Assembly (NCBI GenBank): GCA_031271265.1
Contig: JAISWB010000028.1
Location: forward strand, 62,001 to 126,000
Direction: 5' to 3'
DNA length: 64,000 bases
DNA from: Desulfovibrio sp.
GTDB lineage: Bacteria > Desulfobacterota > Desulfovibrionia > Desulfovibrionales > Desulfovibrionaceae
Below, piece by piece: positions 19,725 to 29,618 of this stretch. A model generated the notes under the pieces. The model ran no database searches, was not told the origin of the DNA, and saw nothing but the letters and a program-made list of their open reading frames with translations. How positions within the stretch are numbered: position 1 is the first letter of the stretch; every line of letters starts with the position of its first letter. Made by a program: the position numbers and the translations under genes.

Positions 19725-20185
19725 AAAAACTCCTTGCCTGCATTTTTTTCCCTATCCCCGTACACCCCCCCTCCTAGCAAAAACAGTGCCGCGGCCGTCG
19801 CTTTTTCTGGACTTTGTCTAAACTTTTTTTCGGCGGCATGGGCGGCCGGTCACGGCGGGCGCGAATTCCCGGCCGGGAGCCGGCATGTCTTTCCGAAAAA
19901 GCGGTCTTCGACTTTTTCAGCATCGTTCGGGAGTGCGGCAAGTTTTCCGCCCCCTTGCCTGCATCCTTGAATCATGCTAAGTAAGAAGCGTCTGTGCCTG
20001 TGACAGATGATTGATGAGCCGTTTACCGCCGCCCGGGCATGGGATAGCGGGGGCGTGCGCTTCCTGAAACAAGCAGGCGCGGCGGATCCGCGCACCGGCA
20101 CAAACAGTCGACGACATCACTCGGAAATTTCAATGTTTTGCCCGGCCGGACTCGGCCGACAGTTCACAAGCAACGGAGCATTTAC
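19725..20185. other. 460-bp divergent intergenic region
   Basis: This lies between divergent genes and is likely to hold both promoters. I see no credible gene. A CGGCCG-GACT-CGGCCG hairpin near 20142-20158 lies shortly upstream of the transporter start. No convincing -35/-10 pair was found by eye. Confidence 0.4.
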
Positions 20186-21622
20186 ATGAACAAACAGATG
20201 AAAGCCCTTCTGCCGCTGATTGTTACCGCAATCGTCTTTTTCATACCGCCGCCCGAAGGCCTGAGCCTGAACGCCATGCGTTACCTGGGCATCTTCCTGG
20301 GCGTGGTTCTGGCCCTCATCCTTGAACCTCTGCCCGGAGCCGCCGTCGGCTTCATCGGCGTCACCGCCGCCGCCGGGCTTCAGTTGGTGCCCCAGGTCGG
20401 AGGCAAGGCGGCGACGCTGGGATCGTCCCTGCAATGGGCGCTTTCAGGGTTCACCGACGGCACGGTCTGGCTCATCTTCGTGGCCTACATGTTCGCCATG
20501 GGCTACGAAAAAACCGGCCTGGGCAAACGCATCGCCCTGCTGCTGATGAAACTGCTGGGCGGCAAAGCCCTGGGGCTCGGCTACGCCGCAGCCCTGGCCG
20601 ATCTGGTCCTGGCGCCCTTCATCCCCTCGAATACGGCGCGCAGCGGCGGCACGATTTACCCGGTAGTGAAAAACATTCCGCCCATGTACAATTCGCTGCC
20701 CGATTCCCAGCCGCGCCTTATAGGCGGCTATCTCATGTGGACCTGTCTGGCGACCACGACGGTTACCAGTTCGCTGTTCTACACCGGTCTGGCCCCCAAC
20801 CTGCTGGCCATGTCCCTGATAGGAAAAGCCGCGCCCGGCGTGGAAATAACCTGGATGGACTGGTTCCTGTCCATGCTGCCGGCCGGCGCTATACTCTTCA
20901 TTATCACCCCCCTGCTGGCCTATATCGTGTACCCGCCCTCGCAGAAACTCTTTCCTGAAACGCCTGCCTGGGCCGCGGGCGAACTCTCCAAGCTGGGGGG
21001 ACTGACCCGCAAGGAAATCACCATGGCCCTGCTGGCTCTGGTAGCCCTCTGCATGTGGATTTTCGGATCCAAGCTGATGAACGCCACCCTGGTGGCCATC
21101 GCCGTCCTCTGCCTCATGATCATGCTCAACGTGGTAAGCTGGGACGACGTCATCTCCAACAAGGGGGCCTGGAACACCCTGGCCTGGTTTGCCACTCTGG
21201 TGGCCATGGCCGGCGGCCTCGGACGGGTCGGCTTCCTCAAGTGGTTCGCCGACGTCAGCGCGGGCTACCTCGCCGGGCACAGCATGGCCTTCATCATCTT
21301 CGGCCTGCTGGTGGTGTTCTTCTTCTCGCACTATTTCTTCGCCAGCCTGACGGCGCACACGACCGCCATGCTGCCCATACTGCTGGCGACGGCCGTGGCC
21401 GTGCCGGGCATGGACATGCGTTTCCTCGGCATGCTGCTGGCCGGCAGCCTCGGCATCATGGGCATCATCACCCCCTACGGCACCGGCCCCAGCCCGATTT
21501 ATTACAACTGCGGATACATTACCAGGAAGGATTTCTGGATTCTCGGAACCGTCTTCGGCTTGGTGTATTTCGCGATCTACGCCGCGGTGAGCATGTTCTA
21601 CATGCCCACGGTGCTTTCCTGA
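20186..21622 (+). CDS. DASS-family anion:Na+ symporter (C4-dicarboxylate/tricarboxylate type)
   Basis: A 478-residue polytopic inner-membrane transporter of the SLC13/CitT-like group, which moves malate, succinate, fumarate, citrate, tartrate or 2-oxoglutarate. Family signatures are FIPSNTARSGGTIYPVVKNI, in the first substrate/Na-binding hairpin, and GIITPYGTGPSPIYYNCGYI near the C-terminus. Start ATG 20186 gives the usual MNKQMKALLPLIV N-terminus, with ACGGAG upstream. The following fumarase and fumarate reductase genes suggest that it imports malate or fumarate, or exchanges them for succinate. The exact substrate is inference. Confidence 0.88.
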   Translation: MNKQMKALLPLIVTAIVFFIPPPEGLSLNAMRYLGIFLGVVLALILEPLPGAAVGFIGVTAAAGLQLVPQVGGKAATLGSSLQWALSGFTDGTVWLIFVAYMFAMGYEKTGLGKRIALLLMKLLGGKALGLGYAAALADLVLAPFIPSNTARSGGTIYPVVKNIPPMYNSLPDSQPRLIGGYLMWTCLATTTVTSSLFYTGLAPNLLAMSLIGKAAPGVEITWMDWFLSMLPAGAILFIITPLLAYIVYPPSQKLFPETPAWAAGELSKLGGLTRKEITMALLALVALCMWIFGSKLMNATLVAIAVLCLMIMLNVVSWDDVISNKGAWNTLAWFATLVAMAGGLGRVGFLKWFADVSAGYLAGHSMAFIIFGLLVVFFFSHYFFASLTAHTTAMLPILLATAVAVPGMDMRFLGMLLAGSLGIMGIITPYGTGPSPIYYNCGYITRKDFWILGTVFGLVYFAIYAAVSMFYMPTVLS

Positions 21623-21628
21623 ACCCAC

Positions 21629-21667
21629 GGCCTGCGGCGGGCATCTCCCTATTGTCCGCGGCAGGCC
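21629..21667 (+). terminator. hairpin after the dicarboxylate transporter
   Basis: GGCCTGC (21629-21635) pairs with GCAGGCC (21661-21667), with further partial pairing inside. It starts a few bases after the transporter stop and could attenuate read-through into the fumarase genes. There is no T-tract. Confidence 0.35.
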
Positions 21668-21754
21668 CCTTACCGAGCCGGGCAACAACCCGGTCAACGC
21701 CGCCTCCGCCGGCCGGAAACAGGGCACAGGAGGAGGCAGGGGAGAGATACAACC

Positions 21755-22591
21755 ATGAGAACGGTATCCGCGAAAGACATTACGAACGCTGTACGCGATA
21801 TGTGCATCCGCGCAAACCGCAACCAGCCGGATGACGTAAAACGGCGCATGGCGGACTGCGCCGCCGGCGAAGACTCGGCCACCGCCAAGGAAGTCTTCAA
21901 ACAGCTTCTCGAAAATATCGACCTAGCCGCCGAAACCGGGCTGGCCCTGTGCCAGGACTGTGGTCTGGCGGTCTTTTTCGTTGAAGTCGGACAGGACGCG
22001 CGAGTGGAAGGTGACCTGAACGAAGCGATCAACGAAGGCGTCCGCCGAGGCTACCAGGAAGGATTTCTGCGCAAATCGGCGTGCGACCCCTTTACCCGCA
22101 AGAATACCGGGGACAATACCCCGGCCGTCGTCCACTACGACATCGTGCCCGGCGACAAGCTGCGCATCGGCTTCATGGCCAAGGGCGGCGGGGCGGAAAA
22201 CATGAGCCGGGTAACCATGCTGGCCCCGGCCGAAGGATGGGAAGGCGTCAAGAAATTCGTACTGACCCGCGTTGCCGAGTCGCGCTCCAACCCCTGTCCC
22301 CCGATCATCATCGGCATAGGCATCGGCGGCACCTTCGAGCATTCGGCAAAACTTGCCAAAAAAGCCCTGCTGCGCAAACTGGACGATGTGCATCCCGACC
22401 CGGACCTTGCTGCCAAGGAAGCCGAACTGCTGGGACTCGTCAACGCTCTGGGCATCGGGCCCATGGGCCTGGGGGGCAAGACCACGGCCCTCGGACTCAA
22501 GATGCTCGTTTCACCCTGCCACATTGCGAGCCTCCCTCTGGCCGTCAATATTCAGTGCCATTCTTCGAGGCACGAGGAGGTCGAACTGTAA
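21755..22591 (+). CDS. class I fumarate hydratase, alpha subunit
   Basis: This oxygen-sensitive [4Fe-4S] hydro-lyase subunit (278 residues) corresponds to the N-terminal half of FumA/FumB and interconverts malate and fumarate. Cluster cysteines are seen in LCQDCGLAVFF (about 66) and in SACDPFTRKNTGDNTP (about 110). A third candidate lies in RSNPCPPIIIGIGIGGTFE (about 190). The glycine-rich MGLGGKTTALGLK follows. GGGGAGAGA precedes ATG 21755. The stop overlaps the beta-subunit start (TAATG), so both subunits should be made together. Confidence 0.94.
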   Translation: MRTVSAKDITNAVRDMCIRANRNQPDDVKRRMADCAAGEDSATAKEVFKQLLENIDLAAETGLALCQDCGLAVFFVEVGQDARVEGDLNEAINEGVRRGYQEGFLRKSACDPFTRKNTGDNTPAVVHYDIVPGDKLRIGFMAKGGGAENMSRVTMLAPAEGWEGVKKFVLTRVAESRSNPCPPIIIGIGIGGTFEHSAKLAKKALLRKLDDVHPDPDLAAKEAELLGLVNALGIGPMGLGGKTTALGLKMLVSPCHIASLPLAVNIQCHSSRHEEVEL

Positions 22592-23145
22592 TGGCTACCT
22601 ACGAACTAACCGCGCCCCTTTCCGATACGGACGCGCGCAAACTGCGCTCCGGCGACATCGTGTATCTCAGCGGGACCATTTATACCGCCCGCGACGCTGC
22701 GCATAAAAAACTCAACGACATGCTGGACGCCGGCGACAAACTGCCCATAGACCTGCAGGGCGCCGTCATCTATTACGTCGGTCCCACCCCGCCCCCGCCC
22801 GGCTACGTCATCGGCTCGGCCGGTCCGACCACCAGCTACCGCATGGATTCCTTCGCTCCCCGCCTGCATTCGCTGGGCGCGAAAGGCAGCATAGGCAAGG
22901 GTATACGCAACGAGGCCGTTAAAAAATCCCTCAAGGACTACGGCGCCGTATACTTCGGCGCCACGGGCGGCGCGGGCGCCCTGCTGTCGGTGTGCATCAA
23001 GGAAGCCGAGGTCGTCGCCTTCTCCGAAATGGGCCCTGAGGCCCTGCGCAGATTGAAAGTGGAACGTCTGCCGCTGCTGGTGATCAACGACTCCGTCGGC
23101 GGCGAACTCTATGTGCAGCCGGACCTCAAGGCCGTAGGCCTGTGA
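22591..23145 (+). CDS. class I fumarate hydratase, beta subunit
   Basis: This 184-residue subunit corresponds to the C-terminal half of class I fumarase. It begins MATYELTAPLSDTDARKL and contains LSGTIYTARDAAHKK, YYVGPTPPPPGYVIGSAGPT, RMDSFAPRL and FGATGGAGALLSVCIKEAEV. These are typical of fumarase and L-tartrate dehydratase beta chains. Context with fumarate reductase favours fumarase over tartrate dehydratase. The start is fixed by the TAATG overlap with the alpha subunit and GAGGAGG upstream. Confidence 0.94.
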   Translation: MATYELTAPLSDTDARKLRSGDIVYLSGTIYTARDAAHKKLNDMLDAGDKLPIDLQGAVIYYVGPTPPPPGYVIGSAGPTTSYRMDSFAPRLHSLGAKGSIGKGIRNEAVKKSLKDYGAVYFGATGGAGALLSVCIKEAEVVAFSEMGPEALRRLKVERLPLLVINDSVGGELYVQPDLKAVGL

Positions 23146-23212
23146 CCCGGCGCCGGCATCTTCCGGTAAACACGCGGCGCAGGCGCATTCCGCTCTTGGG
23201 ACGTTTGCCCGC

Positions 23213-23227
23213 GTAACTACCTGTTAC
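23213..23227. promoter_or_regulatory. GTAAC-N5-GTTAC palindrome upstream of frdA
   Basis: A 15-bp dyad lies just before the ribosome binding site of the fumarate reductase operon (GTGGAGG, start 23248). Position suits an operator, but no regulator can be assigned and it may be chance. Confidence 0.3.
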
Positions 23228-23247
23228 TGTTTCAGTGGAGGCATACA

Positions 23248-25044
23248 GTGCAAATCATCAATGTGGACATTGCCGTCATAGGCGCAGGCGGCGCGGGTAT
23301 CCGTACGGCCGTTGAAGCCGCCGAAAACAACCCGAACATGACCGTCGCGCTCATCTCCAAAGTCTATCCCATGCGCAGCCATACCGTTGCCGCGGAAGGC
23401 GGAGCGGCTGCCGTGCTGCAGGATTCCGACTCCTTCGACCTGCATTTCAACGACACCGTTTCCGGCGGCGACTGGCTCTGTGAGCAGGATGTCGTGGAAT
23501 ACTTCGTGCAGAACTGTCCGCGCGAAATGACGCAGCTTGAACAATGGGGATGCCCGTGGAGCCGCAAGGAAGACGGCGGCATCAACGTGCGCCGCTTCGG
23601 CGGTATGAAAATCGCCCGTACCTGGTTCGCGGCGGACAAAAGCGGCTTTCACATGCTTCATTCCCTGTTCCAGACCTCGCTCAAGTACCAGAATATCAAG
23701 CGCTTCGACGAACACTTCGTTCTCGACCTGCTCACCGACGAAGGCCGCGTACACGGCTTAGTCGCCCTGAACATGATGGAAGGCGACCTCGTGCAGATCC
23801 GGGCCGGAGCCGTGGTGCTGGCCACCGGCGGCGCGGGCCGGGTCTACCGTTACAACACCAATGCCGGCATCGTCACCGGCGAAGGCATGGGCATCGCCTA
23901 CCGCCACGGCGCGGCCCTGCGCGACATGGAATTCGTGCAGTACCACCCTACCGGGCTGCCCGGCTCGGGTATTCTGATCACCGAGGCCAGCCGCGGCGAA
24001 GGCGGCATAATGGTCAACAAGGACGGCTACCGCTACCTGCAGGATTACGGCCTCGGACCGGAAACGCCCCTGGGCAAGCCGGAAAACAAGTACATGGAAC
24101 TCGGCCCCAGGGACAAGGTTTCCCAGGCCTTCTGGCACGAATGGCGCGCCGGGCGCACCATCCCCACCCCGCGCGGCGATATTGTAAATCTGGATATCCG
24201 CCACCTGGGCAGGGAAAAAATCCTTGAACGCCTCCCCTTCATCCGGGAACTGGCCATGGCCTATGTCGGCGTCGACCCCATCGACGAACCCATCCCCGTG
24301 CGTCCCACAGCCCATTACACCATGGGGGGCATAGAAACGGACATCAACTGCGAATCGGGCGTCCGCGGGCTGTTCGCCGTCGGCGAATGCTCCTCCGTCG
24401 GCCTGCACGGCGCGAACCGCCTGGGCTCGAATTCCCTGGCGGAACTCGTGGTCTTCGGCCGGGTAGCAGGCATACACGCCGCGGAACGCGCCCGGGAAAC
24501 CGTTTCCGTCAACGCCGCAGCCGTCGACGCCCAAGCCGCGGACGCGGAAAAGAACTTCAGAGCCCTGTTCGACAGGCGCGGCAAGGAAAGCTGGGCCGTC
24601 GTACGCGACGAAATGGGCCTGTCCATGGAAGACGGCTGCGGCATCTACCGCACCGAAGAACTGATGCAGAAAACGGCGGACAAACTCGCCGAGCTCAAAG
24701 AACGCTTCAAGAACATCAATATCTCGGACCGGGGCGCCGTGTACAATACCGATGTGCTCAGCCTCATCGAACTGGGCCACGGCCTGGAAGTCGCCGAAAC
24801 CATGGCCTGGTCGGCGCTCAAACGCCGGGAGTCGCGCGGAGCGCATCAGCGTCTCGATAAAGGCTGCACGGAACGCGACGATGTGAACTTCCTGAAACAT
24901 TCGTTGGCATATTACCAACCCGGTCAGGCGCCGCGCATCGACTACGGCCCGGTGAAAATCACCAAGCTGCCCCCGGCCAAACGCGTTTACGGGGCTGAAG
25001 GCGCTTCTCAGGACAAAAAAAACAAGGAGCAGGGCAATGGCTGA
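23248..25044 (+). CDS. frdA: fumarate reductase flavoprotein subunit
   Basis: This covalent-FAD catalytic subunit (598 residues) of menaquinol:fumarate reductase reduces fumarate to succinate on the cytoplasmic face. The FAD GxGxxG motif is IGAGGAGIR. The flavinylated His lies in [11 protein letters not shown] (about 45). Substrate and proton-relay residues lie in [14 protein letters not shown] (about 352) and [13 protein letters not shown]. Long stretches ([28 protein letters not shown]) follow the Escherichia coli FrdA pattern rather than the Wolinella or succinate dehydrogenase type. GTG 23248 is used with GTGGAGG upstream. It overlaps frdB by eight bases. Confidence 0.95.
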   Translation: MQIINVDIAVIGAGGAGIRTAVEAAENNPNMTVALISKVYPMRSHTVAAEGGAAAVLQDSDSFDLHFNDTVSGGDWLCEQDVVEYFVQNCPREMTQLEQWGCPWSRKEDGGINVRRFGGMKIARTWFAADKSGFHMLHSLFQTSLKYQNIKRFDEHFVLDLLTDEGRVHGLVALNMMEGDLVQIRAGAVVLATGGAGRVYRYNTNAGIVTGEGMGIAYRHGAALRDMEFVQYHPTGLPGSGILITEASRGEGGIMVNKDGYRYLQDYGLGPETPLGKPENKYMELGPRDKVSQAFWHEWRAGRTIPTPRGDIVNLDIRHLGREKILERLPFIRELAMAYVGVDPIDEPIPVRPTAHYTMGGIETDINCESGVRGLFAVGECSSVGLHGANRLGSNSLAELVVFGRVAGIHAAERARETVSVNAAAVDAQAADAEKNFRALFDRRGKESWAVVRDEMGLSMEDGCGIYRTEELMQKTADKLAELKERFKNINISDRGAVYNTDVLSLIELGHGLEVAETMAWSALKRRESRGAHQRLDKGCTERDDVNFLKHSLAYYQPGQAPRIDYGPVKITKLPPAKRVYGAEGASQDKKNKEQGNG

Positions 25045-25798
25045 AATGCAACGTATGACCCTGCGGGTGTCGCGCTACAACCCGGAGAGGGATGCGGCCC
25101 CGCACCTGGAACTCTTTGAAGTGCTCTGGGACGACCAGAGTTCCTTTCTGGACGCCTTGGCCTACATCAAGGACAATCTCGCGCCGGACCTCTCCTACCG
25201 CAGTTCCTGCCGCATGGCCATCTGCGGCTCCTGCGGCGTCATGGTGAACGGGGAACCCAAACTGGCCTGCAAAACCTTTTTGCGTAATTATCCCGAGGGC
25301 GCGCTCATTGAACCCATGGCCAATTTCCCGGTTGAGCGGGACCTGGTTGTGGACCTCAGCTCTTTTCTGGAATTCATTCAGGCGCTCAAGCCGTACATCA
25401 TCGGCAACCTGCGCAAGCCGGAAGACGGCCCGAACAGTCAGACCCCGGCGCAGATGGCCAAGTATCACAAGTTCGCCATGTGCATAAACTGTGGTCTGTG
25501 CTGTGCCGCCTGTCCGCAATTCGGACTGAACGCCGGCTTTGTCGGCCCCGCGGCCCTGACGCTTGGACACCGCTACAATCTCGACAACCGCGACTTCGGC
25601 CGCAAGGAACGCATGCCGGTGATCAACAGTGAAAAGGGTGTCTGGAACTGCACCTTTGTCGGCTATTGTTCCGAGGTCTGTCCCAAACACGCCGATCCGG
25701 CGGCCGCCCTGCAGCAGTGCAAGGCGGAAAGCGCGGCCGACTTCGTCGCTTCGGTGCTGGAGTGCATAAAGAAAAAGGAGGCGCGCCATGCCGGGTAA
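25037..25798 (+). CDS. frdB: fumarate reductase iron-sulfur subunit
   Basis: This 253-residue electron-transfer subunit links quinol oxidation to FrdA. The [2Fe-2S] ligands are in [21 protein letters not shown] (about residues 56-77, given here as its key region). The [4Fe-4S] motif is [12 protein letters not shown] (about 149-160), and the [3Fe-4S]/[4Fe-4S] pair is completed by [17 protein letters not shown] (about 205). The order is standard for the family. The start overlaps frdA, with AAGGAGCAGGG upstream. The end overlaps frdC by 11 bases, so coupling is likely. Confidence 0.95.
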   Translation: MAEMQRMTLRVSRYNPERDAAPHLELFEVLWDDQSSFLDALAYIKDNLAPDLSYRSSCRMAICGSCGVMVNGEPKLACKTFLRNYPEGALIEPMANFPVERDLVVDLSSFLEFIQALKPYIIGNLRKPEDGPNSQTPAQMAKYHKFAMCINCGLCCAACPQFGLNAGFVGPAALTLGHRYNLDNRDFGRKERMPVINSEKGVWNCTFVGYCSEVCPKHADPAAALQQCKAESAADFVASVLECIKKKEARHAG

Positions 25799-26171
25799 AC
25801 GCAAACCCTATATCAGGGAAATAAAAGCCTGCTGGTGGACGAAGCTGCCCTTTTACCGCTTCTACATGTTGCGCGAAGGCACGGCCGTCCCGGCCGTCTG
25901 GTTCAGCGTACTGCTCATGTACGGCCTTGCGGCCCTGAGTTCCGGCCCGGAAGCCTGGGCCTGTTATGTGAGTTTTCTTGCCCACCCTTTGACGGCGCTG
26001 CTCAACCTTCTAGCCTTTTTGGCCGCGTTGCTGCACACAAAAACCTGGTTTGAACTCACCCCCTCGGCCCTGCCCCTGCCCGAAGAAAAAAAGGGCAAAC
26101 TGGTCAAGGGTCTCTGGGCGGCAACCGCGGCGGCTTCGCTGCTCGTGTTGCTCATCATCCTGTGCGCATGA
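25788..26171 (+). CDS. frdC: fumarate reductase membrane anchor FrdC
   Basis: This 127-residue anchor has three hydrophobic helices. The N-terminal [20 protein letters not shown] and the later [10 protein letters not shown] closely follow E. coli FrdC from memory. With FrdD it anchors FrdAB and forms the menaquinol site; E. coli-type FrdCD contains no heme. ATG 25788 has AAGGAGG upstream and overlaps frdB. A separate FrdC and FrdD, rather than one diheme FrdC, marks this as the enterobacterial-type enzyme. Confidence 0.93.
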   Translation: MPGKRKPYIREIKACWWTKLPFYRFYMLREGTAVPAVWFSVLLMYGLAALSSGPEAWACYVSFLAHPLTALLNLLAFLAALLHTKTWFELTPSALPLPEEKKGKLVKGLWAATAAASLLVLLIILCA

Positions 26172-26194
26172 ACGGAATCCGGGAGTTATAGAGT

Positions 26195-26551
26195 ATGAAT
26201 ACCGAACCGAAACGATCCAATGAACCGATATTCTGGGCGCTGTTCGGCGCTGGCGGCATGTGGAGCGCCGTCTTTGCCCCGGTCGCCGTGCTGGTCTTCG
26301 GCCTGCTGTTGCCCTTCAATGCCGGCCCCGGCGAGGCATTTTCCTATGAACGCCTTCTGGACCTCGCCCGGAGCTTCCTCGGCAGACTGTTCATCTTCCT
26401 GATGATCGTCCTGCCGCTGTGGTGCGGCTTGCACCGCATACACCATTGTCTGCACGACCTGAAGCTCCATTCGCCCGTCGTGCGGTGGCTCTGTCTGGGA
26501 TTTGCCTATACCCTGAGCCTGGTCGCCCTGTTTCAGGTGATCTTCATCTGA
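26195..26551 (+). CDS. frdD: fumarate reductase membrane anchor FrdD
   Basis: This 118-residue second anchor subunit has three hydrophobic helices. [20 protein letters not shown] and [20 protein letters not shown] strongly resemble E. coli FrdD. It completes the frdABCD set. The start ATG 26195 has GGGAG upstream. It is followed 13 bases after the stop by a perfect long hairpin, probably the operon terminator. Confidence 0.93.
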   Translation: MNTEPKRSNEPIFWALFGAGGMWSAVFAPVAVLVFGLLLPFNAGPGEAFSYERLLDLARSFLGRLFIFLMIVLPLWCGLHRIHHCLHDLKLHSPVVRWLCLGFAYTLSLVALFQVIFI

Positions 26552-26563
26552 AATTCCTTTACG

Positions 26564-26605
26564 GCAACCCCTTCCCGGCGGGCAAGCCCGCCGGGAAGGG
26601 GTTGC
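26564..26605 (+). terminator. perfect 19-bp hairpin after frdABCD
   Basis: GCAACCCCTTCCCGGCGGG (26564-26582) and its exact complement (26587-26605) flank a CAAG loop. The sequence ACAATATTTTC follows, so a weak T-tract is present. It is the likely terminator of the fumarate reductase operon. Confidence 0.75.
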
Positions 26606-26723
26606 ACAATATTTTCAATCCCCATCCGCAAACGATGTCGAAAATTTCCTTGTATATGACAAGACTTTTATATCTGCTGCATGGTTGTTACATGAAACAT
26701 ACGCTTTTGTGTTCCGCGTAACC

Positions 26724-26741
26724 GCCGGACGATAGTCCGGC
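26724..26741 (+). promoter_or_regulatory. leader hairpin upstream of the Nfn-like gene
   Basis: GCCGGAC-GATA-GTCCGGC forms a compact perfect stem-loop about 30 bases before ATG 26772. It could affect transcript stability or termination. No known riboswitch pattern was recognised. Confidence 0.4.
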
Positions 26742-26771
26742 GCGCCGCTGCGCCGTACCGCAAGGAGAACG

Positions 26772-29030
26772 ATGATGTCCATCCCCATTCTCAGTAAGGA
26801 ACCTCTCATACCCGGACGCACCAGCAGGCTGGTGCTGCATGCGCCGCAGATCGCGGCCCGCGCGTTGCCCGGCAACTTCGTCATCCTGCGCCTGGACGAG
26901 CGCGGCGAACGCATCCCCCTGACCATTGCCGACACGGACCCCGAAGCCGGAACCGTCACCATCGTCTACCTGGTCATGGGCAAGACCACGGCGGCTCTCG
27001 AACATCTTTCGGCCGGAGAGAGCCTCCTCGACCTGTGCGGTCCACTGGGCAGGCCGACGCACATCGTCAAAACCGGCACGGTCGTATGCCTGGGCGGAGG
27101 CACGGGCATAGCCGCCATGCACCACATCGCCAAGGGACACCACAAGGCCGGCAACTATGTAATCAGCGTCATCGGTGCCCGCAGCAAGGACCTGCTCCTG
27201 TATCACAGCGAGCTTTCCGCATTCTGCCCGGAAGTCGCCGTGAGTACCGACGACGGCAGCTTCGGCCGCAAGGGCATCGTCACCGATCTTCTGCGGGAAC
27301 TCCTGCAGCAGCGTGAAGACGTGCGCGAAGTCATCGCCGTAGGTCCCGTGCCCATGATGGAAGCCGTGGTCGATACCGTCAGACCTTTCGGCGTGCCGAC
27401 CACCGTCAGCCTGAACTCCATCATGGTGGACGGCATCGGCATGTGCGGCGCTTGCCGGGTAAGCGTCGGCGGAACAACGAAATTCACCTGCGTGGACGGC
27501 CCGGAATTCGACGGATTCCTGGTGGATTTCGCCGAACTGCGCCGTCGTCTGGCCGCCTTCAAGGATCAGGAAAAACTTTCCTACGACAAGTACTGTACCT
27601 GTCTCGGCGATACGCCTCCGAAAAAAGAGAAACGGCAGAGCATACGCGTTGCCATGCCCTGCCGGCCGGCCGCCGAACGCGTCAAAGATTTCGGTGAAGT
27701 GGCCCAGGGCTATTCCCCCGGTCTGGCCGCGCAGGAAGCCGGGCGTTGCCTGCAATGCAAAAAACCCGCCTGCGTTGCCGGCTGTCCCGTGGAAGTCCCT
27801 ATACCGCAGTTCATCAAGGCCGTTGCCGACGGCAGACCCTCCGAAGCCTACGACCTGATCAAGCGCGCCAACAGCCTGCCGGCCGTCTGCGGCCGCGTGT
27901 GTCCGCAGGAAAGCCAGTGTGAGGGCCGCTGTATCCTGAACGCCAAGGGCAACCCCATCGCCGTGGGACGCCTGGAACGCTATGTGGCCGACGCCTGGCT
28001 CGCCTCCTCGACCTGCCGCGACCTGCTGCGCGGCGAACAGCGCGCTTTTGCCGCGGACGCGCCCAAGGTCGCCTGCATCGGCTCCGGCCCGGCTTCGCTC
28101 ACGGCGGCGGGGTACCTGGCGGGCAGGGGGGTTGACGTGACCGTCTTTGAAGCCCTGCATGAACCGGGCGGCGTCCTTGTCTACGGTATTCCCGAATTCC
28201 GTCTGCCGAAAAAAGACGTCGTTGCCGTGGAACTGGATGTTCTCAAACGCGCGGGGGTGCGTTTCCTCACCAACCAGGTCGGCGGCAAAAGTTTTACGGT
28301 CACCGAGCTTTTGGAGCAGGGGTTCCGGGCCGTTTTCATCGGCGTAGGCGCGGGACTGCCGTCTTTCCTGAACGTGCCGGGGGAAAACCTCATCGGCGTT
28401 TTTTCGGCCAATGAGTATCTGACACGCGCCAACCTCGGCCGGGCCTACGATTTTCCGAACTACGACACCCCTCCCTTCAACGGCAGGCTGGTAACCGTGT
28501 TCGGCGGCGGCAACGTGGCCATGGACGCGGCGCGCACGGCTTTGCGCATGGGCGCGGACAAGGTGAATATCGTCTACCGGCGGACCATGGCGGAACTGCC
28601 CGCCCGTCACGAGGAAGTCGAGCACGCCGTTGAAGAAGGCGTCGCCTTTACCATGCTCAGCGGCCCCCTGCGCTTTATCGGCGATGCCGACGGCAGGCTG
28701 GAAGCCGTCGAACTGCAACGCATGCAGCTCGGCGACCCGGACGCCTCCGGCCGGCGCAGTCCCGTGCCCATCCCCGGAGACGTCTGCACCCTGCGCACCG
28801 ATCTGGCGATTATCGCCGTCGGCACCGGCGCCAACCCCGTACTTACGGAATCCGTGCCGGGCTTGAAGCTCAACAAGCGCGGGTACATCGAAACCGATGC
28901 GAACGGCGAAACGTCCATTCCCGATGTCTTCGCCGGCGGCGACATCGTGTCCGGAGCGGCTACGGTCATTCTGGCCATGGGGGCCGGTCTCGCGGCGGCC
29001 AAAGTCATCGCCGGCCGCCTCGGCGTGTGA
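26772..29030 (+). CDS. fused NfnAB-type NADH/NADPH:ferredoxin oxidoreductase (GltA-like)
   Basis: A 752-residue two-part flavoprotein. Residues 1-285 resemble the ferredoxin:NADP reductase/PyrK-like small subunit. They have the NAD motif [18 protein letters not shown] and a [2Fe-2S] site around [10 protein letters not shown] and FTCVDGPEF (about 224-240). Residues 290-752 resemble the glutamate-synthase small-subunit-like NfnB. They have [4Fe-4S] motifs [14 protein letters not shown] (about 327) and [15 protein letters not shown] (about 373), an FAD motif [17 protein letters not shown] (about 437) and an NADPH motif [15 protein letters not shown] (about 576). Such proteins balance NADH, NADPH and ferredoxin, by bifurcation in characterised NfnAB. 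AAGGAGA precedes ATG 26772. No glutamate synthase large subunit is nearby. Confidence 0.88.
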   Translation: MMSIPILSKEPLIPGRTSRLVLHAPQIAARALPGNFVILRLDERGERIPLTIADTDPEAGTVTIVYLVMGKTTAALEHLSAGESLLDLCGPLGRPTHIVKTGTVVCLGGGTGIAAMHHIAKGHHKAGNYVISVIGARSKDLLLYHSELSAFCPEVAVSTDDGSFGRKGIVTDLLRELLQQREDVREVIAVGPVPMMEAVVDTVRPFGVPTTVSLNSIMVDGIGMCGACRVSVGGTTKFTCVDGPEFDGFLVDFAELRRRLAAFKDQEKLSYDKYCTCLGDTPPKKEKRQSIRVAMPCRPAAERVKDFGEVAQGYSPGLAAQEAGRCLQCKKPACVAGCPVEVPIPQFIKAVADGRPSEAYDLIKRANSLPAVCGRVCPQESQCEGRCILNAKGNPIAVGRLERYVADAWLASSTCRDLLRGEQRAFAADAPKVACIGSGPASLTAAGYLAGRGVDVTVFEALHEPGGVLVYGIPEFRLPKKDVVAVELDVLKRAGVRFLTNQVGGKSFTVTELLEQGFRAVFIGVGAGLPSFLNVPGENLIGVFSANEYLTRANLGRAYDFPNYDTPPFNGRLVTVFGGGNVAMDAARTALRMGADKVNIVYRRTMAELPARHEEVEHAVEEGVAFTMLSGPLRFIGDADGRLEAVELQRMQLGDPDASGRRSPVPIPGDVCTLRTDLAIIAVGTGANPVLTESVPGLKLNKRGYIETDANGETSIPDVFAGGDIVSGAATVILAMGAGLAAAKVIAGRLGV

Positions 29031-29046
29031 GATTCGGAGGATTGTC

Positions 29047-29616
29047 GTGGAACTACGAGGAACAACCGTACTGGCGTTGCGGCACAACGGGGAAGTCGCC
29101 GTGGCCGGTGACGGGCAGGTGACCATGGGACAGGCGGTGATCATGAAACACCGCGCCAAAAAAGTGCGCCGCCTCTACAAGGGCAGCGTGCTGGCCGGGT
29201 TCGCCGGTTCCACGGCCGATGCCTTTACCCTCTTTGAACGCTTTGAAGTCAAACTCGAAGAATACAACGGCAGCCTGCTGCGCGCGGCCGTCGAACTGGC
29301 CAAGGACTGGCGCAAGGACAAATACCTGCGCCGCCTTGAAGCCATGCTGCTCACGGCCGATGTCGACAATATCCTGGTACTCTCCGGCACAGGCGACGTC
29401 ATTGAACCCGACCACGGCGTTGCCGCCATAGGCAGCGGGGGCCCCTACGCTCTGGCGGCCGCCCGTGCCCTGGCGTGCAGGGCGGAAACCCTGAGCGCGC
29501 GGGAAATCGCCGAAACGGCCATGAAAATTGCCGCCGAAATCTGCGTGTACACCAACGAGGCGTTGACCGTGGAACTTCTGCCCGACAGGACGGAAGCCAA
29601 GGACGGCGGCGCGTAA
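29047..29616 (+). CDS. hslV: ATP-dependent protease peptidase subunit HslV
   Basis: This 189-residue Ntn-hydrolase forms the proteolytic chamber of HslUV. It starts [21 protein letters not shown], so the catalytic threonine is preceded by a short propeptide that must be removed. [29 protein letters not shown] and the [15 protein letters not shown] segment are family hallmarks. GTG 29047 has CGGAGGA upstream. The partner hslU is not next to it in this window. ispE follows two bases after the stop. Confidence 0.94.
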   Translation: MELRGTTVLALRHNGEVAVAGDGQVTMGQAVIMKHRAKKVRRLYKGSVLAGFAGSTADAFTLFERFEVKLEEYNGSLLRAAVELAKDWRKDKYLRRLEAMLLTADVDNILVLSGTGDVIEPDHGVAAIGSGGPYALAAARALACRAETLSAREIAETAMKIAAEICVYTNEALTVELLPDRTEAKDGGA

Positions 29617-29618
29617 CC

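Noticed and set aside
26605-26640. fourth R1 copy (TTTTCAATCCCCATCCGC on the plus strand)
   Set aside because: Only the tail is similar. The stem is missing, so the match may be chance.
26688-29159. 823-codon open frame antisense to the Nfn-like gene
   Set aside because: The plus-strand frame has full, ordered flavoprotein motifs. The antisense frame has none and is a by-product of G+C-rich third positions.
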